Positions 1-9,841 of a stretch of 64,000 bases of DNA are shown here, piece after piece. Under the pieces are notes generated by a model. That model did not search any database and had not been told where the DNA came from. It saw only the letters and a program-made list of their open reading frames with translations. The DNA lies in NCBI GenBank assembly GCA_028641055.1, contig CM054062.1, positions 232,070,696 to 232,134,695 on the forward strand, read 5' to 3'. A program made the position numbers and the translations under genes. Each line of letters starts with the position of its first letter. Within the stretch, counting starts at the first letter, position 1. This DNA is from Alopecurus myosuroides. Lineage: Eukaryota > Streptophyta > Magnoliopsida > Poales > Poaceae.

Positions 1-972
1 ATCCTATCCATCGTTATATAACATTGCTTCGAGTAAACACGTTACAGTAGCGGCGGTGTTAGCCCATAATCCTCTAGATGTTCGGTTTCGGAGGAATCTG
101 GTTGGATATACGAGGGACCGTTGGTTGCATTTGGTTGAAAGGTTGATGGACGTGTCATTAACTAATCAGTCAGATGAGTTCCGTTGGAAACTCACGATGG
201 ATGGGGTTTTCACGGTCAAATCTTATTATGCTGACTTGATGCATGGATCCACATCATTTTTACGAAAATATTTGTGAAAACTAAATGTACCATTAAAGAT
301 TAAGATCTTTCTTTGGTTTCTTAATAGAAAAGTTATTCTGACTAAAGATAATCTGATAAAGAGAAATTGGCATGGTTGTAAAAAATGTGTTTTCTGCGAT
401 ACAGATGAGTCTGTGGAACACCTATTTATAACATGCCCGTTTGCCCGTGATATTTGGCGTCTTATTCACTTTACTTATAGCATCTATCCACCTACTAGCA
501 TTGCGAATATGTTTGGTAATTGGTTAAATGGTATTGATAGGAAAACAAAAGCACGAATACGAATTGGTGTGGCTGCTTTCCTGTGGGCAATTTGGACTTG
601 CCGTAATGATTTGGTCTTTAACAAGAAAACGAACATTCACTTTTTGCAGGTTGTCAACAAGGCGGTCTATTCTATCCAGATGTGGGCATTCCTTCTCCCC
701 CTGGATCAGCGAGGACTTATGGATTCCGGCTGTGCTCGATTGATGGCGGTCGTTCGGGCTATTTACAGCCAGGCTGGGTGGCTTAATTGTAGGCGAATTA
801 ATGCGTAGTTCGTCTATGTTTCGATGGCTTGTCTTCGTGGCCACGCTGTCCGACCCATGACTGTAATAAATTATATACTCTGGATGTTTATTTTCATTTA
901 ATAAAAAACCGGCTGTGTGCATCATTTTGATGCAGAGGCCGGGGCCTAGGCTCCCATTTCTAAAAAAAAAAC
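1..972 (+). mobile_element. LINE (non-LTR retrotransposon), 3' end, cut by window start
   Basis: This is the tail of a LINE read left to right. It holds the C-terminal part of the reverse-transcriptase ORF, a short 3' UTR containing the phrase GATGCAGAGGCCGG, and a terminal A-run at about 962-971. A second LINE (2025-2859) and two minus-strand LINE ends in this window share the same 3' UTR phrase, so they belong to related families. The 5' end lies outside the window, so neither full length nor target duplication can be judged. The A-run abuts the left edge of duplication block A, so the LINE may have inserted there. Confidence 0.85.
2..808 (+). pseudogene. LINE ORF2 C-terminus with zinc-binding (zf-RVT) domain, nonsense mutation
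   Basis: One reading frame is open from the window start except for a TGA at 275-277. At that place the related LINE at 2025 has TGG (Trp), so a single G-to-A change explains the stop. Downstream the frame shows the zf-RVT pattern of plant LINE ORF2: K-x-P-L-K-I-K-I-F, then C-x2-C (KKCVFC, about 386-400), then H-L-F-I-T-C (about 418-435), followed by a conserved W-rich stretch (FLWAIWTCRN). The frame ends at TAG 806-808. The domain normally sits after the reverse transcriptase, which would lie outside the window. The protein would be non-functional because of the stop. Confidence 0.85.
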
Positions 973-2009
973 AGTCTAGAACTCAATAGTGCCAGTAGTG
1001 TACCACATTGCTTATGTTGCACGCCGTGCCTAGTGCTGCAGTTCTCAGACCTCCTAGACCCCAAAGGTGAAACGCAATTCAAGCTACATCATCGGTGGTG
1101 CTAGCTTTTTTTTTTTTTTTTTTTTTTTGTACAAGGTGGTGCTAGCTTGCTAGTGTTGTATTGGAGCAATGAAGCTACTTTCCAAATTTGCTAGGATCCA
1201 AACAAGTACATTGACCCGGTCGCCGGCACGCAGCCTAGCTACTGTAGCTGTATCAGAACGTCTACTGGCTACAGTAACGACGACGGCCAGTCCGCAGCCC
1301 CACTGCAGGCAACGCAGAGCCCAATGTCCGGCTGAGCTCCCCGTCCCGTTACGATTGGAATCGTGCGTGGGGCGCCGGCGAGCACAGGAGCGACAGCCGT
1401 CGGAATTGGCGTGTACCGGGCGGGGCCATCGAGATTTTTGGGTGGGTATCTGGGTTCCCGTGGTTGTGGTCGAAACGACCCGGATCCATGTCTGTCCCTC
1501 GTGCCGTACGCCGAACTCGTCGCCTCAGGCCTTGGATGCTCTGGCTCTGGCCTTCACAGTTTGCACCCTGACTCCACCGGTACGTCGGTAAACCATGCCA
1601 ATCCTCATATTTTCGTCAGTTTCCCTCCCTCCATGCACGCAGCACGGGAACCTCAGTATCTAATTTGCAGTGCAGGTAAAGACGAGTCAGGATCATCTCA
1701 ATCATTGTGCCACCGATTTGGATCGATTTGCTCGCACCTTTTCAAGATTTTTGCCAACAATTTGGGTACTACTCCTCGAACTGCCGCTGTTGGACAGAGT
1801 ACCCTCCAACTGAATCAACCTAATAATACAATGAATGGTTCTATCAGTGTAGCTCTGATTGAGGAAATTAAGACAGTCATACTTAAATTAAGGCACTGGC
1901 CGCGGAAACAGAAGTTCGACAAGACCGCTGGCTGCACCTAGGTGTGCTCAACTACCATGGGAGTACTAGTATATCGGTGTGTATCTGTCCTGCGCATGCA
2001 CCCAGACCC
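973..2009. other. Unclassified leader of block A, no gene recognised
   Basis: The stretch matches 32661-33670 in block B with small indels. Several overlapping open frames exist here, but they are not kept between the two copies and resemble no family I know. About 50 bp present in block B near 33295-33350 is missing here near 1645. The only other notable item is the poly(T) insertion at 1108-1134. Confidence 0.6.
1108..1134 (-). mobile_element. 27 bp poly(T) retro-insertion with 14 bp target duplication
   Basis: A run of 21 T followed by GTACAA is flanked by direct copies of GGTGGTGCTAGCTT at 1094-1107 and 1135-1148. Block B has that 14-mer only once (32786-32799) and no T-run, so it is the empty site. 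Read on the minus strand the insert is six bases plus a poly(A) tail. This is what target-primed reverse transcription would leave if it stopped almost at once. Confidence 0.8.
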
Positions 2010-2024
2010 AGCTATGCATCTCCT

Positions 2025-2660
2025 GGTTGTAGTTGGTCCCTTACTGATTCTAGAATTTATACGGTTAAATTTTTTTATACGGAGATAATGAATAAGGATA
2101 TTAGATTTCTTCACAAGTATTTGTGGAAACTAAAGATCCCTTTGAAGATAAAGATTTTTATGTGGTTTCTGTCTAGAAAAGAATTGCTGACTAAAGATAA
2201 CCTTGTTAAGAGAAAATGGAATGGATGTAATAGGTGTGTTTTCTGTGGGGAGCCTGAAACAGTGACCCATCTTTTCATCTCGTGTGATTTTGTTAAGAAA
2301 ATATGGAGGTTGCTGCATTTTACTTATAGTATTTCACCTCCGTCTAATATTCCAAATTTGTTTGGTAATTGGTTATGTGGGGTTGATAAAGTAACAAAAG
2401 CACTTATACGCATAGGAGTATGTGCTTTGCTTTGGGCTCTCTGGAAACATCGAAATAATATTGTTTTTAACAATGAGAAAGTTGGGATTTTTTTGCAGGT
2501 TATTCATCAGGCCAATTATTGGATGCACTAGTGGTCTATTCTTCTGCCAGAGGACCAGCGTGCTCGTTTGGATGGTGGATGCACTCGACTGATGGCGGTC
2601 GTTCAGGCTATCTTCAGACAGGGTGGCTGGTTGCGTAGTAAACGAATCGGTGCTGGATAG
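2025..2660 (+). pseudogene. LINE ORF2 C-terminus with zf-RVT domain, one stop
   Basis: The frame reads from the first inserted base through the typical LINE ORF2 tail: K-x-P-L-K-I-K-I-F, C-x2-C (RCVFC), H-L-F-I-S-C, then a W-rich segment (LLWALWKHRN). A TAG at 2529-2531 interrupts it, after which the same frame continues for 42 codons to a natural-looking TAG at 2658-2660. That final stretch matches the end of the LINE at 1-808 (RLMAVV-x-AI). The reverse transcriptase itself was lost by 5' truncation, so this is a dead copy. Confidence 0.85.
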
Positions 2661-2859
2661 TCTTATGACGATGGAGTTAGTTGTTTGGCATTTTGTTGCT
2701 CTTATTGGTCTTTCGTTTTATCTGGCTCTGTAGATCCTGTTGAGTCCCTATGTGAGTGTGTCATGTTTGTAAGATAATTTTGGATGATCAATTATTAATA
2801 AAAGCCGTATGCATCACCCAGATGCAGAGGCTGGGATTCCCTTTTCAAAAAAAATAAAT
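2025..2859 (+). mobile_element. 5'-truncated LINE insertion with 15 bp target duplication
   Basis: The target duplication AGCTATGCATCTCCT occurs at 2010-2024 and 2860-2874. Block B carries the near-identical uninterrupted site at about 33662-33677. The 835 bp insert begins inside the reverse-transcriptase ORF and ends with the LINE 3' UTR phrase GATGCAGAGGCTGG and a short A-rich tail (2847-2859). 5' truncation and a 15 bp duplication are normal for LINE integration. Confidence 0.93.
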
Positions 2860-2874
2860 AGCTATGCATCTCCT

Positions 2875-3426
2875 ATCGGGGGTACTATACATTACAGTTG
2901 TATTTACGTCTGTATTCGTATAGGTGGGAGTGAGACAATACGAGAACTGATGATAAGTACACAGAAGTAGTACACAATACGTACTGTATATTGTATACTG
3001 TGGACTGCATGATGCAGGTGTGCAGCAGCAAGATGGCAAATTGGCAATGCCAGGGCCTGGCAAGCTCATACTTGCAGTGTTGTCGATCTCGGGCAAACTG
3101 TTGATCAAATCCACATTGAACCAGCGGGGTCGGGGATATATTTTTATTTGACGATCTATCGAGGAGAGTTCGAGGGGCCCCGGTCCGGCCTCCTTGCGCG
3201 TGCTGACGAAGAAAAGCCACCGGAAAAGCAGGAGCGTCGTAGTAGTAGGTACGTAGATTTCTGCAACCTCTGAACGCGTGTTTTCGCACGGGGGCCATCC
3301 CTGCCTGATGGAAGAAGCATTACATTAGCGCATGCATGCAGGCCTGAGGACGAGTGGCAGGATGACTCCAGGCCTCCAGCGTCCAGTCCAGACTCCAGCG
3401 TGTTGCTCTGACCGGAAGCTCAGTGA
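2875..3426. other. Unclassified duplicated stretch, no gene recognised
   Basis: The sequence continues the duplicated leader and matches about 33677-34236 in block B. Open frames here are short and not kept in the partner. It ends at the insertion site of the TIR element at 3427. Confidence 0.6.
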
Positions 3427-4252
3427 GGACATCTCCAGCGGGCTGCTCATTTGGCCCGGACCGGCCGGATTTGAGCAGCCCCGGACAAAACAAGACTCCA
3501 ACGGGGCTGCTCAAAAGGACAAGCATCCGTTTTTTTGTCCGCGGATGCTCAAACCTGACCCAAGCTCTGTCCGTTCCAAAACCCACCTACTCTCTCTCTC
3601 CCCCACAGGTCAGCCTCTCTCTCTCCATCTACTCTCTCCTTTCTTTATTTTCCGTGCCCATCCATCCTCGCGAACATCTCCTTGGGCAGCAGCACCTTGG
3701 AGACGAACACCATGATGCCCGCGCCGCGCTCGTCACCATGATGCCCGCGTCGCGCTCGCCGGACGCCTCTAGCATGGACGCCGCCACGTTGAAGCCGCGG
3801 GCGTGCGCGGGCGTGCGAGCGGCGGGCGCGGTGGGCGAGCTGCGGGCGGCGGCGGGCGCGAGCGAGCTCGGGTGGCGGCGGCCGTGCGCGCCGCGGGCGA
3901 GCTGCGGGCGACGGCGGCCGTGCGCGCGCTGGGGGCGCGAGCGAGCTCGGGCGGCGGCGGCCGTGCGCGCGCCGGGCGAGCTGCGGGCGAGGAAGGGAGA
4001 CTGCTCGAGGTCGGCGCTGCGTGCTCTGTGACTACGCCCCTGGCATGCTTGCTCGAGCTAGCTCGGTTTCCATTGATCTGTTCGTGGTCGTGCTTGCTAG
4101 TATAAAAAAAAAAGCCAAGGACATGTTGAAAATAAGCAGCCCCGCTGGGTGCAGGGTCCAAATCCGGCCGGACACGGCCACGGACGGCTGCTCAAACAGA
4201 CAAAATACGGACCAAATTGGTCCGCATTTGAGCAGCCCCGCTGGAGATGTCC
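3427..4252. mobile_element. 826 bp TIR element (Harbinger-like) with GC-rich filler, TSD TGA
   Basis: The ends are inverted repeats: GGACATCTCCAGCGGGCTGC on the left, and its near-complement at 4230-4252. They are flanked by TGA at 3424-3426 and 4253-4255. In block B the flanks are joined (CTCAG-TGAGCTG, around 35568-35578) without this element. Three-base target duplications and terminal -CATCTCCA- motifs are typical of grass PIF/Harbinger and Tourist-type elements, although TGA is not the usual TTA/TAA. No transposase is present. A related left end starts at 63883. Confidence 0.8.
3780..3995. repeat. Degenerate GC-rich tandem repeat inside the TIR element
   Basis: Units of roughly 55-65 bp sharing the phrases GCGAGCTCGGG, GGCGGCCGTGCGCGC and GGGCGAGCTGCGGGCG recur about three times. 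Any-frame translations are open because G+C content is very high. They give low-complexity Ala/Arg/Gly sequence, so I do not call a gene. Confidence 0.6.
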
Positions 4253-4255
4253 TGA

Positions 4256-4518
4256 GCTGCCGAGAGAGGCAGATTTCTCAATCGGAGTTTAATTTGCCAT
4301 GATAATATCTTGTACTCCGTAATAAGAAGTAGAAGTATTATTTAATCCATCATCATGCACCAAAGCGAACGAGTTCCGCTGTGCAAATCAGTGCTGCTCC
4401 CTTCATTGGGTTGTTCAGTCATGCTGAAAGAGGGGTTGAGTTAAAGCAGCGCGTCTTCTGGTTAACAACAGCTCCGAGCTCCTGATTAGGATGCCAGGAA
4501 AATCAAAATGTACTCTAT
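4256..4518. other. Short duplicated spacer, nothing recognised
   Basis: Matches 35573-35875 in block B, which additionally contains a Stowaway MITE (35645-35766). No coding or RNA feature is visible. Confidence 0.6.
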
Positions 4519-4519
4519 T

Positions 4520-5385
4520 CTTTTTTTTCTTGAAATGGGAACCTCTGCATCTAGTCCATGTCAAACGTGCAGCATGATAAAATATAATTATTACATGTCA
4601 CCGATACCGAATAGTGGGTACAAAAATGAGCGAACAAAAGATCACTATGATGAAACCACTATGCATGGGATCTTCTAGAGTGGAACCAACCACCATAGTT
4701 AAAGATACTCCGGATCCAATTGTCCTCATTGGTCTTCTGGAGAGAGGAGAGACCACACGCGTATCCATTGTGTAGCTCTGTAAACAACGTGCAAAAAATA
4801 GTCCTCTCCCAAATTGTTAAAAATAACATTATTTCTGCAATTCCAAATGGCTCAAAAGAAAGCACAAACGTCAATACATATACTTGCCTTCGTAACTTTG
4901 TCTACTCCATTCAACAAACAAACAAACAAATTAGTTACAAATCTAGGGACATTTATACTAAACGTAAAATGTATTTGCGAAGCTAAAGAAATGAATAAGT
5001 GATCAGCCGTCTCCTCATCCCCATAAAAAACATATTTAGTACACCCCGTCCAACGTCTCTTAGCTAAATTATCTTTGATGAACAACTTCTTACGGTAAAG
5101 AAACCGCATAAAAATCTTTATCTTCAGTAGTACTTTTAATGTCCATATATATCTGCGCAGCTTTTCCATTCATTTGTTCTTCATATAATGATTAACCGAA
5201 AATATCCCTCATTTTATTAGTTTCCAATTATAAGAGTCTGATACACTCGATAATGAGATAACTATCGATCTCTCAAGAAGATGCCAAATCAAAGCTCTCC
5301 TAAAATGTAATCTATTCTGCCGCTCAATACACTTGTTCTAGAGTGTTTCATTGGTCTTATTAATGAATTTTTTTTCACTTAGGGC
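4520..5385 (-). mobile_element. LINE 3' end, minus strand, block A copy
   Basis: On the minus strand this ends with the LINE 3' UTR phrase GATGCAGAGGTTCCC followed by a terminal A-run (the T-run at about 4520-4528). It carries a decayed zf-RVT ORF tail. The same fragment is present in block B (about 35881-36850), so it inserted before the duplication. Its 5' limit is not sharp; homology to LINE ORF2 fades around 5250-5385. Confidence 0.75.
4659..5169 (-). pseudogene. Decayed LINE ORF2 tail (zf-RVT)
   Basis: Two overlapping minus-strand frames keep pieces of the same C-terminal LINE region seen at 1-808 and 2025-2660. The first is a K-x2-L-L-K-I-K-I-F block followed by a degraded C-x2-C and H-L-F-I-S block (about 4990-5169). 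The second is a final FNYGGW block (about 4660-4700). Frameshifts and a damaged second cysteine (KYVFYG in place of the usual C-x-F-C-G) show that it is dead. Confidence 0.7.
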
Positions 5386-5463
5386 CACTGCTAAAGATAC
5401 GATGTCCTTATGAACCGGGAGACCTGCGTCTTCAATACCGCAATAGTATTTTCAACATTGCAT

Positions 5464-5608
5464 AGTTGAGTATCATGACTGTATTAAGCGTAGGATTCTA
5501 TTCTACTTTGACTTGTGCAGCGAGTAGATCATTGTAATCATATATATATGTCCACGAGACTCAAGAAATACAAAATCGATTCTACCAATCCCTCTCTATT
5601 TTTCTACA
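5464..5608 (+). repeat. 5' LTR of the non-autonomous copia element (block A)
   Basis: About 145 bp, starting AGTTGAGTATCATG (expected TG mutated) and ending CTACA directly before the primer-binding site. Compared with the 220 bp block B counterpart it lacks most of a roughly 33 bp tandem repeat. Confidence 0.7.
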
Positions 5609-5617
5609 TGGTATCAG
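5609..5617 (+). promoter_or_regulatory. Primer-binding site (tRNA-iMet type)
   Basis: TGGTATCAG follows the LTR end with no gap. It matches the complement of the 3' end of initiator methionine tRNA, the usual primer for plant copia elements. Confidence 0.75.
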
Positions 5618-7628
5618 TCTAAACACGATCCAACCCTAGCCGCCGCCGCTTCCACCTCGTGGGGCCTGCGCCGCCCATACCTAGAGTTCGTCCGCCAATC
5701 CCCTAGATCGGCTGCCCTAGAGAGTCTTTTTCTCCGTCGGTCGCTTAGCCGACGTTTTCTTTGCTGGTTTTCCGATCTGAGATCGGTTTGAGTCACCCAC
5801 AACCATCTTCGTTCTCACGCGCCTCTACTCCGACTACGGTGCGGCTGACGACCTCTTCATTAACACGGCGCCCCATATGTTGCGCGCCGCCCCGCAACGG
5901 TCGTTGTCCGCGCAGCTTTTTCGTCGCCTCGACGCTTCGCGTGATGCGGCGGCCTGTCCGCGCCGCCTTCCGAGCGTCTGCCGCCCGTCACTGTACGCCG
6001 GCCGTCATTGCCCCGCTTCGATCTGGATCCCTCTGCCACTCCGCCACCAACCACGACGCTCTCACAAATGGCGCCCACGTAGCCGACATCCGCGTAACCA
6101 GCGTTCGCGCCATGTAGGCCGCTCGGCCTCTCCGGCGCCCCGCCTCTTGTCATCCTCGTCACGCCGAGCGGCGTTTCCTCCACCTCGCGGGCGATCGGAT
6201 TGATCAGCTACCCGCCTGTGATCGGTCACATCCGCGCCGCGCAGCCGACCTGCGCAGTCATCCGCGTGCGCCTCCGCAGGATCCCGTGAAGAGCATCCCC
6301 GAGTATGAGCGCATATCCACCGATCGAGCAACGGGCTGCCGCTGCGTCGCCCCTTCGGCCCGTAGCGTCGGCTCCCTGTGGTTCTCCCCACAGCTATCTC
6401 GACCTGCGCGTTGCCATTCTGTCACCCCTACGGGCCACATCACCACGCCATGCGGTCCATGTCGCCGCCCCGAGGCCGTCCCGCCGGATGCACCGACCGG
6501 CGTGCTGCAGCTGCGTCGCCCCTTCGAGCTGTAGCACCGCGGCACGAAGTCCACGCCACCGCCCGAGGTATTCCCAGACACACGCGTCACTGCTGCGGCT
6601 CTCCATAAGCCGTAGCGCCACACCAGCCGTTTCCGCGTGTTGACTTCTACGTGGTATGCGCCGTGCCGCCTCCCTAGGCGCAGGAACGTCATCGTCCAAG
6701 CCCGGTCTTCGTCGAGTTGTTGGGTTCTTCTTCGCCAACATCAAGCATTGCCGTCACGCTTCTACATGTGGCTGCCGTGGCTCTTTGCAGGCTACCGCCG
6801 TCGTGCCGCCTCTGTCGGCGATCGACGTGGCCCCTCACGGAGCTACCTCTGGTTTCGCCGACTATATTACCGTCCACCTTTTCATCTTCTTCTAGTACCA
6901 GCTCATCGCCAGCGTCGCCGTTATCCGCACCGGCCACTTCATCTACTCCGACAACCGCGAGCGACATCGGTGCTACGGCAATCGACGTCGCAACTGTCGT
7001 ATAAGTCCTTATCTGCTAGCCCCCTCTACATGGAGTACAACTCCTACTGGTCCCTGTCTACGCATGCCTGGTGCTAGCAACATCGATGCGTGCCGTCATC
7101 TACGACGTGTCTCTGGGCCAGCAATCTCGGTGCGATGCTTCGTCAACATCGTCTTCGTCTGTCTACGCATGCCCAATACTGGCAACACTCACGCGGGCCT
7201 TCCTCCACGATGCGTTCCCGGGCTTGGCACACCCTTCTTCCCGAAGTCTCGCACTTTGACTGACGACCGCCCGCTAGTGCCCGCTCTATACGAGCCGCGC
7301 TGCGCCCCTTACTACCCAGCGCCCATTGCGCTCCTTGCCCCCTGCGGCTACTCGGCTCCTCGGCGCCGGCTACCCCGACTCGACATGGACCACGACATCT
7401 CTCGCACGGTCACCTCGAGTACGGCTTCACCACCCTACGCTGTCGGCTACCTCGACATCGACACAAAGGGCTACCGCTTTGGTTGAGCAACCTCGCCGGC
7501 TTCCACTCCAGCCACAACATCCACGATGCGTGGACGGTTAACACTGTGGTGGGGATGTCCATCGGCTCCGCCTTCGGATTTTTCTCGAGTCTCATCGTTT
7601 GCGTCGATACGTTGTGACTGCAGGGGTA

Positions 7629-7755
7629 CGTTGAGTATCATGATTGTGTTAGGAAACATTAACAGCGTGAGGTTCTATTCTACCATGACTTGTACTTTAA
7701 GTAGATAATTGTACTCATATATATGCCCACGAGGCTCAAGTAATACCACAAAGAT
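7629..7755 (+). repeat. 3' LTR of the non-autonomous copia element (block A), truncated
   Basis: Begins (C)GTTGAGTATCATGATTG after a G-rich purine tract (GCAGGGGTA), as a 3' LTR would after its polypurine tract. Similarity to the 5' LTR is lost near 7755. Confidence 0.65.
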
Positions 7756-9284
7756 GATGTTTTTCCATCACTCTGCCGTGTCGTGTAGAAGAGATTTTGC
7801 TTTCCAGATTTGCACAGACTTACTAAGGCTGTAGCTTCAAACAGAACATTAGCTTGCTCAAATGATCGGGCCATCAGCATTTGTGCTTCCAAATCCCAGC
7901 TCTTGATCACGTGCCGACAATACAGACCGTTCGTACGTGCAGGTGCAGGGGAGGGGAGGCATGGTACGAGCGCAAAGTCGACGATGTGAGATGCGGCCTG
8001 GATGGATGGAGCGTGCGACAAGGATGTGAACGCGGGACAGTCAATCATCTCGGTGAGAACAACGTGCCCGGTGCCCCCTCTTGTTCGTTGCGCGGTGCCT
8101 GCCGGGCGGCGACGCCGCGCGGCACGGCCGCAGCTGGTAACCGACTGACTGACTGACTGACCTGGTATCGAACGGCGTGGTATGACCTGACGGAATAATT
8201 CATCCATCGACGCTCCTCATGCTTTTCGTTGCAAGCTGGAACATCATGGCGCGAGCTAGCTAGCTAGGGGCCGAAGTAGCCGGTACCTCATCGTCGTTGC
8301 CATCTAAATCTCCTTTGGACTTTCGAGTTTCTAGTTGAGCTCTTTCTAGTTCTAGCAGTATGCCTTTCTGTATCTCATCAGTTGTGTGAACTGGGTTGGT
8401 ACTCGGAATTCCTTTTCATCTGGCAAGGTGGCAGGAGCAAGCAAGCGCAGATGATATTCTTATTTTACAATGGCCGCGCATCGCATCGCATCGGGCCACC
8501 CTGTACCGAACTCCATGTCGGTTTTCCACAGGGTGTCGGTGATGGGCGACGTTGCTGGATGGTCGAGCCCTTGGCTTCGATTTCCTCAGCGCTCCGTCAG
8601 AACGTACGGCGAGAAAAGGCCACCGTACCGTACCTGACGATGTATTTGTCCCCAATTTACCGCGGTCAGATGGGGGCAAGATTGGACCGTCGGCCTCGCA
8701 GTCTCTGACGGACGGATCTCAACGGCGCGCGCGCGTGCGTCACAACAGTGCTTGTCGTGCGTGAGCTGCTTCCTGCTTGTCACTCCTGATGAACCCCATG
8801 GTGTTGACTTCATATCTGTTTCGTTGTCGCCGCCCCGCGCTTCTGTCTTCTTTTAAGCAAAAAGATGGCCGGGCTTGAATTAATTCAGTTCAGATAAAAA
8901 ACAGGCCGAACATCTTTAGTATTCTCGCCGTGTTGACAAACCAAGAACGCTAACAACAGACATCACGGGTAAGCTATCATTCGAGGTCGTCAAGTTTAAT
9001 CGGTTACCATTGTTCTCGAACGGCCGGATGGCAATGCTCTGGTTGGTGAATGAGTCGCTGTCAGACCCGAAACAAAGCAGATAAGCCTACACTTAACGAT
9101 AAAGCTCCCTCCCTCGTCCTATACGCGTAACCGATGGCTCACACATCACAAACCGCAACCCTTTGGGGATTGCCACTCGCCAACTACTAAATGCCTCGCA
9201 TCAACTCACCTGATGGACCTCTTCCAACTGATTAAAGCTTTTCTTAAAGACTTGATTGGCACAAAAGTAAAGAAAAACTATTTA
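7756..9284. other. Unclassified duplicated stretch with a possible exon remnant
   Basis: Matches 55956-57470 in block B closely. No known repeat or gene is recognised. On the minus strand, 7800-7900 stays open in both copies and reads a plausible protein segment (AQMLMARSFEQANVLFEA) followed by GTAAGT, a good splice-donor match. This could be an exon of a captured or decayed gene, but without a hit to a known family it stays a guess. A 37 bp segment (8872-8908) bounded by GGCCG repeats is missing from block B. Confidence 0.4.
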
Positions 9285-9491
9285 AAGCAAAACCCAACTG
9301 CCCCCTAAAACAGACAAATCTGTCCGTTTTTCCTCCATGGACATAAATTTGAGCAAAAACTCAACCCAGCGGCCCACCCAATTTGAGCTGGAACAAACCC
9401 CTCGGTTCATCCGGATTTTAGTCCGCGGATGGATCTAAACGGACAAAAAACATACCAAAATCCGTATGATTTGGGGCTGTTGGGTTTGCTC
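9285..9491. mobile_element. 207 bp MITE (Harbinger/Tourist-like), block A copy
   Basis: The ends are inverted repeats, (A)AGCAAAACCCAACTGCCCC on the left and GGGGCTGTTGGGTTTGCTC on the right. TTA stands on the left (9282-9284), and a decayed TTA (CTA) stands on the right. The block B copy (57471-57677) has exact TTA on both sides. There is no ORF. The next TIR element begins immediately after the shared trinucleotide. Confidence 0.8.
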
Positions 9492-9729
9492 TAGAGCATC
9501 TCCAACGCGCCGACCCATTTAGGATCCGTCTTTGCTCTGTTTTCGTCTAGTTTGGTCCGGCAAAACGGACGGAGAAATCCGAGCGCGTCCGTGCACAGCC
9601 GAAGTCCATCCGGCCGACCCATTTCACACTTTTTTTTTAAAAAAAAAGCAGCTGCATTTCATATAGGGCCCGAATGCCAATTTATACATTTTGGCCCGAA
9701 AGCAAGTACATATAGGTAAAAAAACATAA

Positions 9730-9732
<3 letters not shown>

Positions 9733-9777
<45 letters not shown>
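9733..9777. repeat. (AT)n microsatellite, about 22 units
   Basis: Uninterrupted AT dinucleotides. Block B has only a few units at the matching place (about 57915-57925), so the run expanded here or contracted there after duplication. Confidence 0.95.
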
Positions 9778-9778
<1 letters not shown>

Positions 9779-9841
9779 CCTAGTTAGCTGCTAGGGTTTG
9801 CCGCTGTGCCCGCCGTGGTGGCCTCCCGCCGGCCAGTGCGC

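Larger units (their letters stand above)
5464..7755 (+). mobile_element. Non-autonomous copia-like LTR retrotransposon, block A copy
   Basis: Two short related LTRs (5464-5608 and 7629-7755) face the same way, and the first is followed at once by TGGTATCAG (5609-5617), the initiator-Met tRNA primer site. The roughly 2 kb interior is very GC-rich and has no gag, protease, integrase or reverse-transcriptase motif in any frame. The element would therefore depend on enzymes supplied in trans. The 3' LTR is truncated; its end diverges from the 5' LTR after AAAGAT. The same element is in block B, so it predates the duplication. Confidence 0.75.

Noticed and set aside
3423..4105. Long overlapping open frames on both strands in the GC-rich part of the 826 bp TIR element
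   Set aside because: Composition artefact: tandem GC-rich repeats give Ala/Arg/Gly-rich frames in several phases with no conserved motif.
5761..7541. Many 60-190 codon open frames inside the copia-like element
   Set aside because: High G+C content, overlapping on both strands, not kept in block B, no gag or pol motif.
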